Shown here piece by piece: positions 1 to 7,229 of a stretch of 27,360 nt of DNA. How positions within the stretch are numbered: position 1 is the stretch's first letter; every line of letters starts with the position of its first letter. The stretch is from IMG/VR virus record IMGVR_UViG_3300033149_006404, positions 1 to 27,360 of that record; one strand, written 5' to 3'. The translations under genes were made by a program, and so were the position numbers. The stretch is from a virus. A model generated the notes under the pieces. The model did no database searches. It had not been told where the DNA came from and saw only the letters and a list, made by a program, of their open reading frames with translations.

Positions 1-1268
1 GTAATCTCAATACCTTTCTCTGAATCAATCTTACGCACAACAGCTTCTTCCACTACTGATTGGAACGTACGGGCATTGACAATCTGGATTGTATCACCCA
101 CAGAAATTTTGTCTTCTTCAACAGTCTCTTCTATCAAACCTAAAAGACTCTCAGCTGTACGAAGAGCTGTACATCCTTCAAAAGGCTCTTGATTATCAAG
201 ATTCTTGCTCTCAGTAGCAGCTTTAGTAACCTTAATAGAAGGATATTTCGCTTTAACAGCTTTTGCCACAGCATTTTTCAAGCTTTGCAAGCTCCCTTTA
301 TACCACTTAGGAGAACTACTGTATTGATTAGCACGTGCCAAAGCATTTCGAGCCTGACTGACACTGTTAATAGGATAGTGGTCTTTGTCATCAGTTACTT
401 TTGGATGAGTGGACTTAAAAACAGCGGTCCCCCGACTTCGGACTTTAGCTTTTGGGCTTTTCTTTTTAGCTTCAACAAGACCAACATCTTCAAGAATCTT
501 TCTAATATAAGTTAAAAGAGCATCATCTTCTACGGCCTCTTTACCAGCATTATCCATTGCTTCTCTATAATCCGTATACCATTGATCAACATATTCATCA
601 ATAGTAATATCACTTGATTGTTCAAATTCCATGGCGAGTCTCTCAGCCAGACCTTCTTCATCAGCAGTATCTGTCCAACTAAGCAAATCTTCCCACTGCT
701 CAGCAGAACCTGGGAAACCTACTGGTTCAATATCTTCGTTAGTTTTAGACTCTTCCTGAATCTGCTCAACTCCAGTAACTTCCTTCACACCCTTCTGCCT
801 TGCAATCATCCGTTTAGCTTCATGCTCATCATAGGCCAACACTCGAGTATCTTTCTCTTCTCCAGTGTCCACAATATAAGATACCTGGAAAATTTTCTTG
901 ATAGTTCCCTGTCCAGCCATATCAGAGTATTCGCCTTCTAACAAATTCTTCATTCTCTTTTCATCAGAGTCATCATTAGAAGGAATCTTGCCTTCATTTT
1001 CCTCAGTCCAGTCACCAGACTCATCTTCTTCCGGTTCACCCTCTATACCAGCTCCAGCCAATTTAGTGTAATATTTAGGATCTTCCTTCAAATGATCAAG
1101 AGCAATCTCCAGTGCAGCACTTGGATCATCAGAATGTTCCATCTCTACTTCTAATCCTCGTTTCAACTGATCTGGACGAACTTCTATAGGCTCATTATTA
1201 TCTGCTAACCCTCCGGGAATCTTATCAGCGCCTGAACTCGGACACGGTTCTCCAGCAGCTTGTCTCAT
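1..1268 (-). CDS. Partial acidic phage structural or scaffold-like protein (3' end beyond window)
   Basis: The frame is open for 422 codons from ATG at 1268 and continues past the left edge, so only the N-terminal part is visible. The ATG overlaps the stop of the upstream gene (ATGA). A second in-frame ATG lies at 1277, and the frame stays open further up to 1370 without a standard start. Residues 92-111 carry a 20-residue module (core PSNDDSDEKRMK) that occurs twice in the upstream neighbour. Residues about 124-165 form a small alpha/beta-looking segment ending in VLAYDEHEAKRMIA. Residues about 295-345 contain HYPINSVSQARNAL, then PKWYKGSL and VKAKYP, a pattern I associate with a small domain found in phage prohead-protease or scaffold-type proteins. 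The acidic character and position suggest a scaffold or internal head protein; that role is inferred. Confidence 0.75.
   Translation of the reverse strand, partial: MRQAAGEPCPSSGADKIPGGLADNNEPIEVRPDQLKRGLEVEMEHSDDPSAALEIALDHLKEDPKYYTKLAGAGIEGEPEEDESGDWTEENEGKIPSNDDSDEKRMKNLLEGEYSDMAGQGTIKKIFQVSYIVDTGEEKDTRVLAYDEHEAKRMIARQKGVKEVTGVEQIQEESKTNEDIEPVGFPGSAEQWEDLLSWTDTADEEGLAERLAMEFEQSSDITIDEYVDQWYTDYREAMDNAGKEAVEDDALLTYIRKILEDVGLVEAKKKSPKAKVRSRGTAVFKSTHPKVTDDKDHYPINSVSQARNALARANQYSSSPKWYKGSLQSLKNAVAKAVKAKYPSIKVTKAATESKNLDNQEPFEGCTALRTAESLLGLIEETVEEDKISVGDTIQIVNARTFQSVVEEAVVRKIDSEKGIEI
936..995 (-). repeat. 20-residue PSNDDSDEKRMK module, copy 1
   Basis: This encodes GKIPSNDDSDEKRMKNLL flanked by Glu on both sides, within the partial left-edge protein. 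It matches copies at 2423-2482 and 2549-2608 almost residue for residue. Confidence 0.85.
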
Positions 1269-3082
1269 TCCAGGCATACCAGCTTGGCCCCGAACAGAAC
1301 CTTTGTATGGACCAGTTCCATCTCGAACTCCACGCTCACCATAAGCTTCAATTCTCCAGATGCAGAAGTCTTATCAACCTCAACTATATTTCCTTCAGGG
1401 TCAATCAATTGCCATCTACGATTTGGACTATTATAAACAAAATCATCCCCTGTATACAAACGCCTTTTTTCTCCTTCCTCACGCTGAACCGTAATACCTT
1501 TTTCATCTGTACCAACTACATCGAAAATATCTCCTTGGGGACTCTTAACTGTGTATCCCTCAAGATCAGGACCTTGGAAGAAAATCCTATTTTTTCCACC
1601 TCTTTTGTATCTCCAACCAAGGTCTTCCCAAGTAGTAATCTCATTGATTTTATCTTCATTCTGAATCTGTGCCCCCACAATCTCTGCATAATCAAATTCA
1701 TTAAGATGGCTTAAAGTCTCAAGAGCCAATGTTTGGAGAGCCTCATCAGTAATCCTACCTTTTTCTTGTCCATAGATAGCAGCAAATTCAGGCTCGAACC
1801 GGAATTCACGACCATTGATAGCAACTACCACATCAGCTGTTCCTTCATCAACTACTTCTACGCGGAATTCATTCCCTTTATTATCTTTAACTTTCATCTC
1901 CGACGCATCTTGGTTTTCTCTTACACGACGACGTGGTCGACGGTTCTTAGATTCTCGAGGTCCGGGTATTTCTTCTTCCTCCTCTGGTTCACCTAATTCT
2001 TCCTCCTCACCAGCACCAGGTTCAAGAAGTTCTTCTTCTTCCTCTGCCTCCAAATCACCCTTAATTTTTGGAACCAGATACTGCAGTACTATACTCCGCT
2101 CCAATTGTGAACCTTGAAGAGCCTCATCTTCAATAGCAGATAAGATAAAAGACCCTACATCACCAAGATCAAGACCAGCTTCTTTTCCAGAAATAATCTG
2201 ATTCCCTTCTTGATCTACAATTTTCAAATCCTCTACTTGTCCAGTCTCTCCCTTATCAGCTACCATATAGAAATGGGTATCTTCTTTACGACCCAAGTAG
2301 AGTTTTTCAACATCTACATCAATATCTAGAGGTTCTTCCTCTCTATGAAACAAATCAGGCTCTTCTTCCTCAGGAGAGAACTCATCCTCTTCATCAGGCT
2401 CCGGAAATCTATCTTCAGGAGCTTCTAACAGTTTTTTCATTCTCTTTTCATCAGAATCATCATTAGAAGGGATCTTACCCTCCCTAGTAAGTTTAGCTTT
2501 TCTTGTCATCTTCCCACCTTTCTGCTTATCTGTTATAAACTCATCCTCCTCTAACAAATTCTTCATCCGCTTCTCATCAGAATCATCATTAGAAGGAACT
2601 TTACCTTCCAGTCTCTCTTCTCCAGCTCCTGCAGTAGAAATAGCTTTCGGAACAATAATATACCGTAAGTATGCTAAACGAACATCACCTGGTTCACTGG
2701 CGGGATCCACTAAATCTTCCAAACCAGACAATGCATCGATCATCTCTTCTTCAGACGGCCATTCGGAATCTATTCGACCGTCAGCTACCGCTTTACGAAC
2801 AGTCTGCACATCCTCAGGAGTCATCCATTCGACTTCACCAACCAACTCCAAGATTCCTTCAGTAAGATGGGGCACCTTAGCATTTAACTGAACAATCCAA
2901 GAATTAGGAAACTCGAGACCCTCTGGAATAAAACCATCTGGCCACTGTCCTGTCTCTTGCAGAACCTTGAATGCAGCCATGTGCTTTACGTCTGCTGGAT
3001 CGAACCACTCCACTATGGTCTTTCTATCAGCAAGAAGTTTCTCTCGCTGCTCAATCATATCTTGCATAATATCCTTACTCAT
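1265..3082 (-). CDS. Acidic low-complexity protein with two repeat modules (605 aa)
   Basis: The start is ATG at 3082, preceded by AAGGGAG six bases upstream. A longer TTG-initiated version from 3175 has no ribosome site. Residues 1-150 look folded and helical. Residues 159-178 and 201-220 are two copies of the PSNDDSDEKRMK module. Residues 221-255 are Asp/Glu/Pro-rich. Residues 345-390 form a striking bipartite tract, a long Glu run with LLEPGAGEEEE followed by basic PRESKNRRPRRRVRE, nearly identical to one in the protein at 7230-7931. Residues about 395-600 contain short beta-rich units (for example LIDPEGNIVEV). No enzyme motif is seen. It sits directly upstream of the partial protein with the same module, so the two probably act in one assembly. 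A scaffold, internal-head or prohead role is inferred only. Confidence 0.85.
   Translation of the reverse strand: MSKDIMQDMIEQREKLLADRKTIVEWFDPADVKHMAAFKVLQETGQWPDGFIPEGLEFPNSWIVQLNAKVPHLTEGILELVGEVEWMTPEDVQTVRKAVADGRIDSEWPSEEEMIDALSGLEDLVDPASEPGDVRLAYLRYIIVPKAISTAGAGEERLEGKVPSNDDSDEKRMKNLLEEDEFITDKQKGGKMTRKAKLTREGKIPSNDDSDEKRMKKLLEAPEDRFPEPDEEDEFSPEEEEPDLFHREEEPLDIDVDVEKLYLGRKEDTHFYMVADKGETGQVEDLKIVDQEGNQIISGKEAGLDLGDVGSFILSAIEDEALQGSQLERSIVLQYLVPKIKGDLEAEEEEELLEPGAGEEEELGEPEEEEEIPGPRESKNRRPRRRVRENQDASEMKVKDNKGNEFRVEVVDEGTADVVVAINGREFRFEPEFAAIYGQEKGRITDEALQTLALETLSHLNEFDYAEIVGAQIQNEDKINEITTWEDLGWRYKRGGKNRIFFQGPDLEGYTVKSPQGDIFDVVGTDEKGITVQREEGEKRRLYTGDDFVYNSPNRRWQLIDPEGNIVEVDKTSASGELKLMVSVEFEMELVHTKVLFGAKLVCLE
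1923..2038 (-). repeat. Acidic/basic module DNA repeat, copy A
   Basis: About 115 bases here match 7531-7646 with only about six differences by eye. They encode the Glu-rich run followed by PRESKNRRPRRRVRE. A shorter related copy is at 7242-7293. Confidence 0.85.
2423..2482 (-). repeat. 20-residue PSNDDSDEKRMK module, copy 2
   Basis: This encodes GKIPSNDDSDEKRMKKLL flanked by Glu, at residues 201-220 of the 605-residue protein. Confidence 0.85.
2549..2608 (-). repeat. 20-residue PSNDDSDEKRMK module, copy 3
   Basis: This encodes GKVPSNDDSDEKRMKNLL flanked by Glu, at residues 159-178 of the 605-residue protein. A 22-residue basic linker (residues 179-200) separates it from the next copy. Confidence 0.85.
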
Positions 3083-3147
3083 CCACTTCTCCCTTAGAAA
3101 CCAAAACCTGAATATATGTGCTCCACATACAATAAACTTTTCCTCTC

Positions 3148-4362
3148 TTAAGGGTTCTGTTTGTACTGTTTCCAAATCTTCTTTTTAGTATTACTAAAGT
3201 GATCCAACAATGTACAAAAGAGCTCATGCTCCTTGATCTTGATCTTTTCCTCTACTTCCTCCTCTTTTTCTTCATCTCCATACTCATAATCAATCTTAGA
3301 TCTCTGATACTCATCCCACTGATCTTGTGCATCCCGGAGGACACCCTGCATGATTCTTCTTCCTTCTTCTGACCTCAAGAGAACTTGATGAATCTCTTCC
3401 TTATCAAGATCAAGGACTAACTTATTCACCAGAGAAATGAGATACTGCTTATCAGAAGGAACATATTGATTGATGGCTTTAGAAATCTCTGGACCAACAA
3501 TAATATCAGGTGTTTCTCCTCCTACACCTCGAGATGGAACTGAAGAAAACTCCTCCTTAGTTGATATCCAACTATAGATCCCTTTTACTAACTCATGTAC
3601 CAAATATGGAAAGCAAATCGCCTGTACGCGAACAACGTAGGCATCATCAGTAGGAATAACTTCCTCTGCTCCAGCTTTACCACCGCCACTGGCTGCTGCA
3701 GATTCAATACCTTCTGGAGCAGCCCAATATCCAAGTTGTGCTGCACATGCAAGGATTCCATACAAGTTAGTTAGCTTCGGATCAATGCTTTCTAGTTCCT
3801 TATCTACCATGTGAAACGCATAGGTCTTCTGAACTGCTGCACCCTGTATCAGAAGATCTGCCAAACGTTTCCTCAGTACAGTGGGGGTTACACCTTCAAG
3901 GCCTTTTCCAAGGGCGAGGTTCATCTCCTCAGAATCATCAAGACCACTCTCATCTGCCCCCTCCCCCTGGACAGGTAACCTAATATCAGGTTGTTTCAAG
4001 GATAACTGGAAAGAGACCTCTCCATTTTCTACAGCTTCTTTAACGATCTTGAATTCATCAAAAGAGAAAATGAAGTCCAAAGCAAGTTGTTCAAGCTCCT
4101 TCTTATGTTCAGATTCTATATTAACAACTTCCTGAAGTGACTGATAAACTAACATCACAATACGAGGAAGATTTTCAGCCTCTGGCTCGATTCCCGTATA
4201 TCGAGTTAACCGAGAAACAAGCTGCTCATAGCTCCTAGAAGTAATCATCTGAAGATAGGTCTGTTCTTCGGAGCTAAGTGAGGGAAGAAGCTCCTGGAGT
4301 TCAGGATCTCCGCCTGATTGTATCCACTGCTTCTTACTAGGATGTATAAAATCCTTTGCCAT
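3148..4362 (-). CDS. Unknown phage protein, 404 aa
   Basis: ATG at 4362 has a strong GAGGAG site. The first 115 residues are helical (SEEQTYLQMI, QLVSRLTRYTG). Residues about 125-150 are an acidic linker, and residues 155-290 are mixed helical with a Gly/Ala-rich loop (ESAAASGGGKAG). The C-terminal 80 residues are charged and helical (DEEKEEEVEEKIKIKEHEL), probably coiled coil. I do not recognise the family. It lies between a basic Pro-rich small protein and the 605-residue repeat protein in the structural-looking left third, so a virion or assembly role is plausible. Confidence 0.8.
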   Translation of the reverse strand: MAKDFIHPSKKQWIQSGGDPELQELLPSLSSEEQTYLQMITSRSYEQLVSRLTRYTGIEPEAENLPRIVMLVYQSLQEVVNIESEHKKELEQLALDFIFSFDEFKIVKEAVENGEVSFQLSLKQPDIRLPVQGEGADESGLDDSEEMNLALGKGLEGVTPTVLRKRLADLLIQGAAVQKTYAFHMVDKELESIDPKLTNLYGILACAAQLGYWAAPEGIESAAASGGGKAGAEEVIPTDDAYVVRVQAICFPYLVHELVKGIYSWISTKEEFSSVPSRGVGGETPDIIVGPEISKAINQYVPSDKQYLISLVNKLVLDLDKEEIHQVLLRSEEGRRIMQGVLRDAQDQWDEYQRSKIDYEYGDEEKEEEVEEKIKIKEHELFCTLLDHFSNTKKKIWKQYKQNP

Positions 4363-4364
4363 CC

Positions 4365-4628
4365 TTAATCTCCTCTTATCCTCCGCTTCTTGAAAAGAAC
4401 AACATCCGGGTTTTCTTCCCCTTTAGGTTCTGGACGCTGACCCGGCTTAGGCCTAAGAGGAGTAGAAGGACGTTGTTTCTTTTTTCCTGGGGCCCGCACA
4501 GGACTTTCCTTAGGTCGAGGGAGGGTAACAGTGTCTTCTGAAACTGGCTCCTCTGGAGCTAACAGGTCCAAATCATAACTTACTTCATTTGTTGCATTAA
4601 ACAACTTACGGAATGCACCATCAGTCAT
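4365..4628 (-). CDS. Basic proline-rich small protein, 87 aa
   Basis: ATG at 4628 has AAGGAG six bases upstream. A longer in-frame start at 4730 has no ribosome site and overlaps the preceding gene, so I rejected it. The first 25 residues look folded. Residues 30-75 are rich in Pro, Lys and Arg (RPKESPVRAPGKKKQRPS), and the end is very basic (LFKKRRIRGD). Low complexity and positive charge suggest a disordered nucleic-acid- or acidic-protein-binding tail, possibly a partner for the strongly acidic neighbours. The family is unknown. Its stop lies two bases before the start of the 404-residue gene. Confidence 0.75.
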   Translation of the reverse strand: MTDGAFRKLFNATNEVSYDLDLLAPEEPVSEDTVTLPRPKESPVRAPGKKKQRPSTPLRPKPGQRPEPKGEENPDVVLFKKRRIRGD

Positions 4629-4707
4629 TTTTATCTCCTTTTTAGAAACACTACCTCTATATTTACCTGATAAGAGGGTCAAATGTATAAGTCGCCATTT
4701 GTTGTCA

Positions 4708-5040
4708 TCAAAATCCAAAAATAGATCCATGTTTCAATTCATAGGATGTTTCGACATCATCTGTATTTGTAGGTATACTTCCGGCTCGCTGATATATGAT
4801 AACATCATATGTATCACCTTCTGGAAGGTCCGCTGGGATAATAACAGGAAATTGCCCTGTGGTTCCTTTTTCTGTCATTGTAATGACTGAGTTGGCCCAA
4901 GTAGTAGTATCAGAAAACTCAACATTCGTAGCATCCCAAATCTTACCATCTCCTCGACGAACAACCCGAAAATAGTAGGTGTTCCCTGTATGTCCCTGTG
5001 CATCGTAGAAATTCCGATCTACATATCGTCCCAATGCCAT
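4708..5040 (-). CDS. Small beta-sandwich-like phage protein, 110 aa
   Basis: ATG at 5040 has GGAG eight bases upstream. The sequence alternates polar and hydrophobic residues typical of a beta sandwich, with NTYYFRVVRRGDGKIW, then EKGTTGQFPVIIP and GDTYDVIIYQRAG. The same rhythm (a glycine turn, a strand ending in aromatic-x-V, then G-x-Y/W-x-V) appears in the proteins at 6287-6586 and 6624-7058. That suggests a recurring Ig-like or jelly-roll decoration or tail unit. No catalytic motif is seen, and the fold assignment is by pattern only. Confidence 0.75.
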   Translation of the reverse strand: MALGRYVDRNFYDAQGHTGNTYYFRVVRRGDGKIWDATNVEFSDTTTWANSVITMTEKGTTGQFPVIIPADLPEGDTYDVIIYQRAGSIPTNTDDVETSYELKHGSIFGF

Positions 5041-5042
5041 AC

Positions 5043-5789
5043 TTAGTCTCCTTCTCCAACAACTGATTTCTCTCCAAGTTTTCTTGGATCATAGATCCAT
5101 GTATATTCAGATCCATCTACTATTAGAGGCTCATGAAAACTAACAAAATGTTTCGTATCCTTTTTATGTTTAACCTCTCCAGGAAGGACTCTACCTACAA
5201 AATCATCTATAGCTTTAAGCTCCTCCGGTGTTGCAGGAACATCTTCTGTCTGACGTTTTCGAATAGCAAATTTATACCTTCGCCTGCCACCGCTTCTCAA
5301 ATCAGAAAAAATTGAATAAAGATGATAGCCACTATCTTTGAGTCCAGCTCTAAGTTTCTGGATATATTTTTTACCTGTAATCGTTTTTCCTGGAATAGCA
5401 GTTTTCCAATATCCATATGATGTTTTTGCTTTCCGAACAGTCAAATAAACAAAAGAATCACTAGCTCTATATAACAACACCTCATGCTTTCCTCCAGGGA
5501 GTAACCATATATAGGTGCCATTTCTATCTATAACATGTTCACCAAATTTCTTATCAAATATCTTAACAATCTTATCCTTAATATGTGTACTTTCTTTAGC
5601 CTCTCCCTGCCTATCCCATACCATTGATTGAGAGCTTTTACCTATATCTTTTTCTTTCTTCCATCCACTACCAAGAATATTATCCACAATCTGTACAACC
5701 ATATCCAGAAAACCAGAACGTACTGTCCCATAATCTTCTATTCCCCCACCCTCGCAAAGAAATAGAAGCTTTTCAAGCAATGTTCTCAT
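5043..5789 (-). CDS. Unknown phage protein, 248 aa
   Basis: I place the start at ATG 5789 because GGAG lies seven bases upstream; a TTG two codons earlier is less likely. The N-terminal 40 residues are helical and hydrophobic (MRTLLEKLLFLCEGG, FLDMVVQIVDNIL). A mixed domain follows with aromatic strands (GTYIWLLPGGKHEVLLY, SFVYLTVRKAKTSYGYW) and a basic stretch RSGGRRRYKFAIRKRQ near residue 170. The C-terminal 60 residues contain ELKAIDDFVGRVLPGEV. The family is not recognised. Adjacent to a small membrane protein and small beta proteins in a probable virion cluster. Confidence 0.78.
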   Translation of the reverse strand: MRTLLEKLLFLCEGGGIEDYGTVRSGFLDMVVQIVDNILGSGWKKEKDIGKSSQSMVWDRQGEAKESTHIKDKIVKIFDKKFGEHVIDRNGTYIWLLPGGKHEVLLYRASDSFVYLTVRKAKTSYGYWKTAIPGKTITGKKYIQKLRAGLKDSGYHLYSIFSDLRSGGRRRYKFAIRKRQTEDVPATPEELKAIDDFVGRVLPGEVKHKKDTKHFVSFHEPLIVDGSEYTWIYDPRKLGEKSVVGEGD

Positions 5790-5791
5790 GC

Positions 5792-6025
5792 TCAATCTCC
5801 TTCTTTATCCTTCAATCCAGATGGTTTTCGTTTTCTAAATCTTATCACATATAAAACCACCGCTGTGACCGTAGCAATAAAGCCGCTTAGTAAAGTGATA
5901 TTATATACGAAATGATGTTCCAGATGATTAGTAAGAAGAAGATAGATTAGGTCTACTTTCTCACTTACTCGTACCAGCAAATCATGATCTGTTTCTACTT
6001 GAGACAATACAAACAAAAAATCCAT
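5792..6025 (-). CDS. Small membrane protein, possible holin-like (77 aa)
   Basis: ATG at 6025 follows AAGGAG closely. Residues 1-42 form an amphipathic helix (VRVSEKVDLIYLLLTNHLEHH). Residues about 43-63 are one clear membrane span (ITLLSGFIATVTAVVLYVI). The end is basic (RFRKRKPSGLKDKEGD), giving a cytoplasmic positive tail. An N-terminal helix, one span and a basic tail resemble XhlA-type haemolysin/holin accessory proteins, but the similarity is architectural only. The neighbours are structural genes, so a virion or membrane-contact role is equally possible. Confidence 0.75.
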   Translation of the reverse strand: MDFLFVLSQVETDHDLLVRVSEKVDLIYLLLTNHLEHHFVYNITLLSGFIATVTAVVLYVIRFRKRKPSGLKDKEGD

Positions 6026-6034
6026 TTCATCTCC

Positions 6035-6277
6035 TTATGGTCTGTTTCTATTCTGCAGTGTTTTCAACAGGTAATCTCTCTCACGTTGTGTAGCTTCAAG
6101 ATCCAACATAATGTATTTCATGTAAACACGTAAATAATCTAACATCTCAAGAAGATTTTGGTGAGTCAATTCTTTCAAACTCTTACTATTCATTTTAATT
6201 TCAGGATTCAAAAGAGTCAAAATCTCTTCAACACAAAACCTTACTTGTTGCAACATCTTTCTTTCTTCTTGAGTCAT
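6035..6277 (-). CDS. Small helical protein, 80 aa
   Basis: ATG at 6277 has GAGGTGGG upstream. The protein is almost entirely helical with heptad-like Leu/Ile/Met spacing (LKELTHQNLLEMLDYLRV, YIMLDLEATQRERDYLLK), consistent with a coiled coil. It has no known motif. It lies between a beta-rich small protein and a membrane protein with short spacing, so it is probably co-translated with them. Confidence 0.7.
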   Translation of the reverse strand: MTQEERKMLQQVRFCVEEILTLLNPEIKMNSKSLKELTHQNLLEMLDYLRVYMKYIMLDLEATQRERDYLLKTLQNRNRP

Positions 6278-6286
6278 CGACCCACC

Positions 6287-6586
6287 TCAGACATTCAACA
6301 GGTTGCTCCCTCGTAGAATAAGCCTACCACCTCTAAATGGCTCTTCGATGTTGAAATTCTGCGAGACTTTCTTAATGCCGTCTTCTAAAAAAATTCCCAC
6401 ATATGATCCTACCATCGGAAAATGATAATCAAGGAAGTATATTCCATCTCCTTCTTCTTCAAACTCCAGAGCTATATCCCGAATTCCTTCAGGGCCCCGG
6501 AAATCACCAGTAACTTTTATACCTTCCTTGAACCCGGTAGCCCGATACCATAATCGAACCAGCCCTGGAGGATATTTTTCAGCCAT
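6287..6586 (-). CDS. Small Ig-like beta protein, 99 aa
   Basis: I choose ATG 6586 (MAEKYPPGL) because GGGGGT lies just upstream. The ATG at 6613 has no ribosome site. Strand-turn patterns such as GIYFLDYHFPMVGSYVGIFL match the rhythm of the neighbours at 6624-7058 and 4708-5040, suggesting related beta sandwiches. The C-terminal part (FRGGRLILRGSNLLNV) looks like a final strand or a docking tail. A structural role in the tail or head surface is inferred from context and fold pattern. Confidence 0.72.
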   Translation of the reverse strand: MAEKYPPGLVRLWYRATGFKEGIKVTGDFRGPEGIRDIALEFEEEGDGIYFLDYHFPMVGSYVGIFLEDGIKKVSQNFNIEEPFRGGRLILRGSNLLNV

Positions 6587-6623
6587 TGCCGACCCCCAGA
6601 AACATTTCACCATCTATTATAGG

Positions 6624-7058
6624 TTAGCTAATCATAGGAGGTGTATCAAGAGCACTTACTTTGGTATCAATATTGTCCACTTTAGTCTCAACAGTATCCA
6701 TCTGTGTATCTAAATTAGCTACCTTGGTATGTACATTATCAACAACCGTTTTAGTATCAGAAATTTTCTCCCCGACTGTCTCTACATTATAACTACCGAC
6801 AGAATACTTCTTGGTAACCTGACCATCACCATCGTCCTTGTGGACAAGAACTTGCCAATCACCTGCTGCATCAGGAGTGAATGTACCAACATATGTCCCT
6901 GTACTTCCCCGCTCTGTTAGAGTAAAATCAGGAAAGTTTGAATCTTTATCTCCAGAAGGTAAAAAGATTTCAACCTCAATTGTAAGACCAGATTCTTTGT
7001 TTGGAGCCTGATATATAACTGTAATAGGCTCATTGATTGCAAAATTTCTCTCTGCCAT
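6624..7058 (-). CDS. Ig-like domain plus C-terminal coiled coil, 144 aa
   Basis: ATG at 7058 has AAGGAGGA upstream, formed by the last codons of the gene at 7062-7217. Residues 1-90 form a beta-sandwich candidate (ITVIYQAPNKESGLTIEV, ERGSTGTYVGTFTPDAAG, DWQVLVHK). Residues 95-137 are a heptad coiled coil (VVDNVHTKVANLDTQMDTV, VETKVDNIDTKVSALD) with Val/Leu/Ile core positions, likely trimeric. A globular beta domain joined to a coiled coil is common in phage fibre, whisker or decoration proteins. The exact role is unknown. Confidence 0.78.
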   Translation of the reverse strand: MAERNFAINEPITVIYQAPNKESGLTIEVEIFLPSGDKDSNFPDFTLTERGSTGTYVGTFTPDAAGDWQVLVHKDDGDGQVTKKYSVGSYNVETVGEKISDTKTVVDNVHTKVANLDTQMDTVETKVDNIDTKVSALDTPPMIS

Positions 7059-7061
7059 AAT

Positions 7062-7217
7062 TTATCCTCCTTGTTGTGCTGGTAGGCACTTGCCTACTAT
7101 CTGTTTTCTCTGATTCTCTTCAATCTTCTGAAGAATCTCTTTTATCTGTACTAATTTGTCAAGCAATTGCTTGAACTCAATCTCCTCCAGAATAACACCA
7201 TCTGATACAACAATCAC
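7062..7217 (-). CDS. Small coiled-coil protein, 51 aa, GTG start
   Basis: The GTG at 7217 is preceded by AAGGAG eight bases upstream, and the frame ends in TAA at 7062. The product starts MIVVSDGVILEEIEF and continues with strong heptads (LLDKLVQIKEILQKIEENQ), then ends GKCLPAQQGG. The final GGA GGA codons serve as the ribosome site for the next gene, an economical overlap that supports it being real. The function is unknown; the coiled coil may pair with the one in the 144-residue neighbour. Confidence 0.7.
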   Translation of the reverse strand: MIVVSDGVILEEIEFKQLLDKLVQIKEILQKIEENQRKQIVGKCLPAQQGG

Positions 7218-7229
7218 TACTAAAACTCC

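Noticed and set aside
189-941. Plus-strand open frames at 189-515 and 618-941
   Set aside because: They run antisense through the large minus-strand left-edge gene, have no ribosome site and no recognisable product.
1516-1701. Second minus-strand frame inside the 605-residue gene
   Set aside because: It overlaps a strong gene in another frame and has no start context.
3083-3175. N-terminal extension of the 605-residue protein from TTG 3175
   Set aside because: TTG lacks a ribosome site and overlaps the previous gene; ATG 3082 has AAGGGAG at good spacing.
4646-4672. TTGACC with TATAGA as a promoter before the 87-residue gene
   Set aside because: The spacer is only 15 bases and the -10 is poor, so it was not listed.
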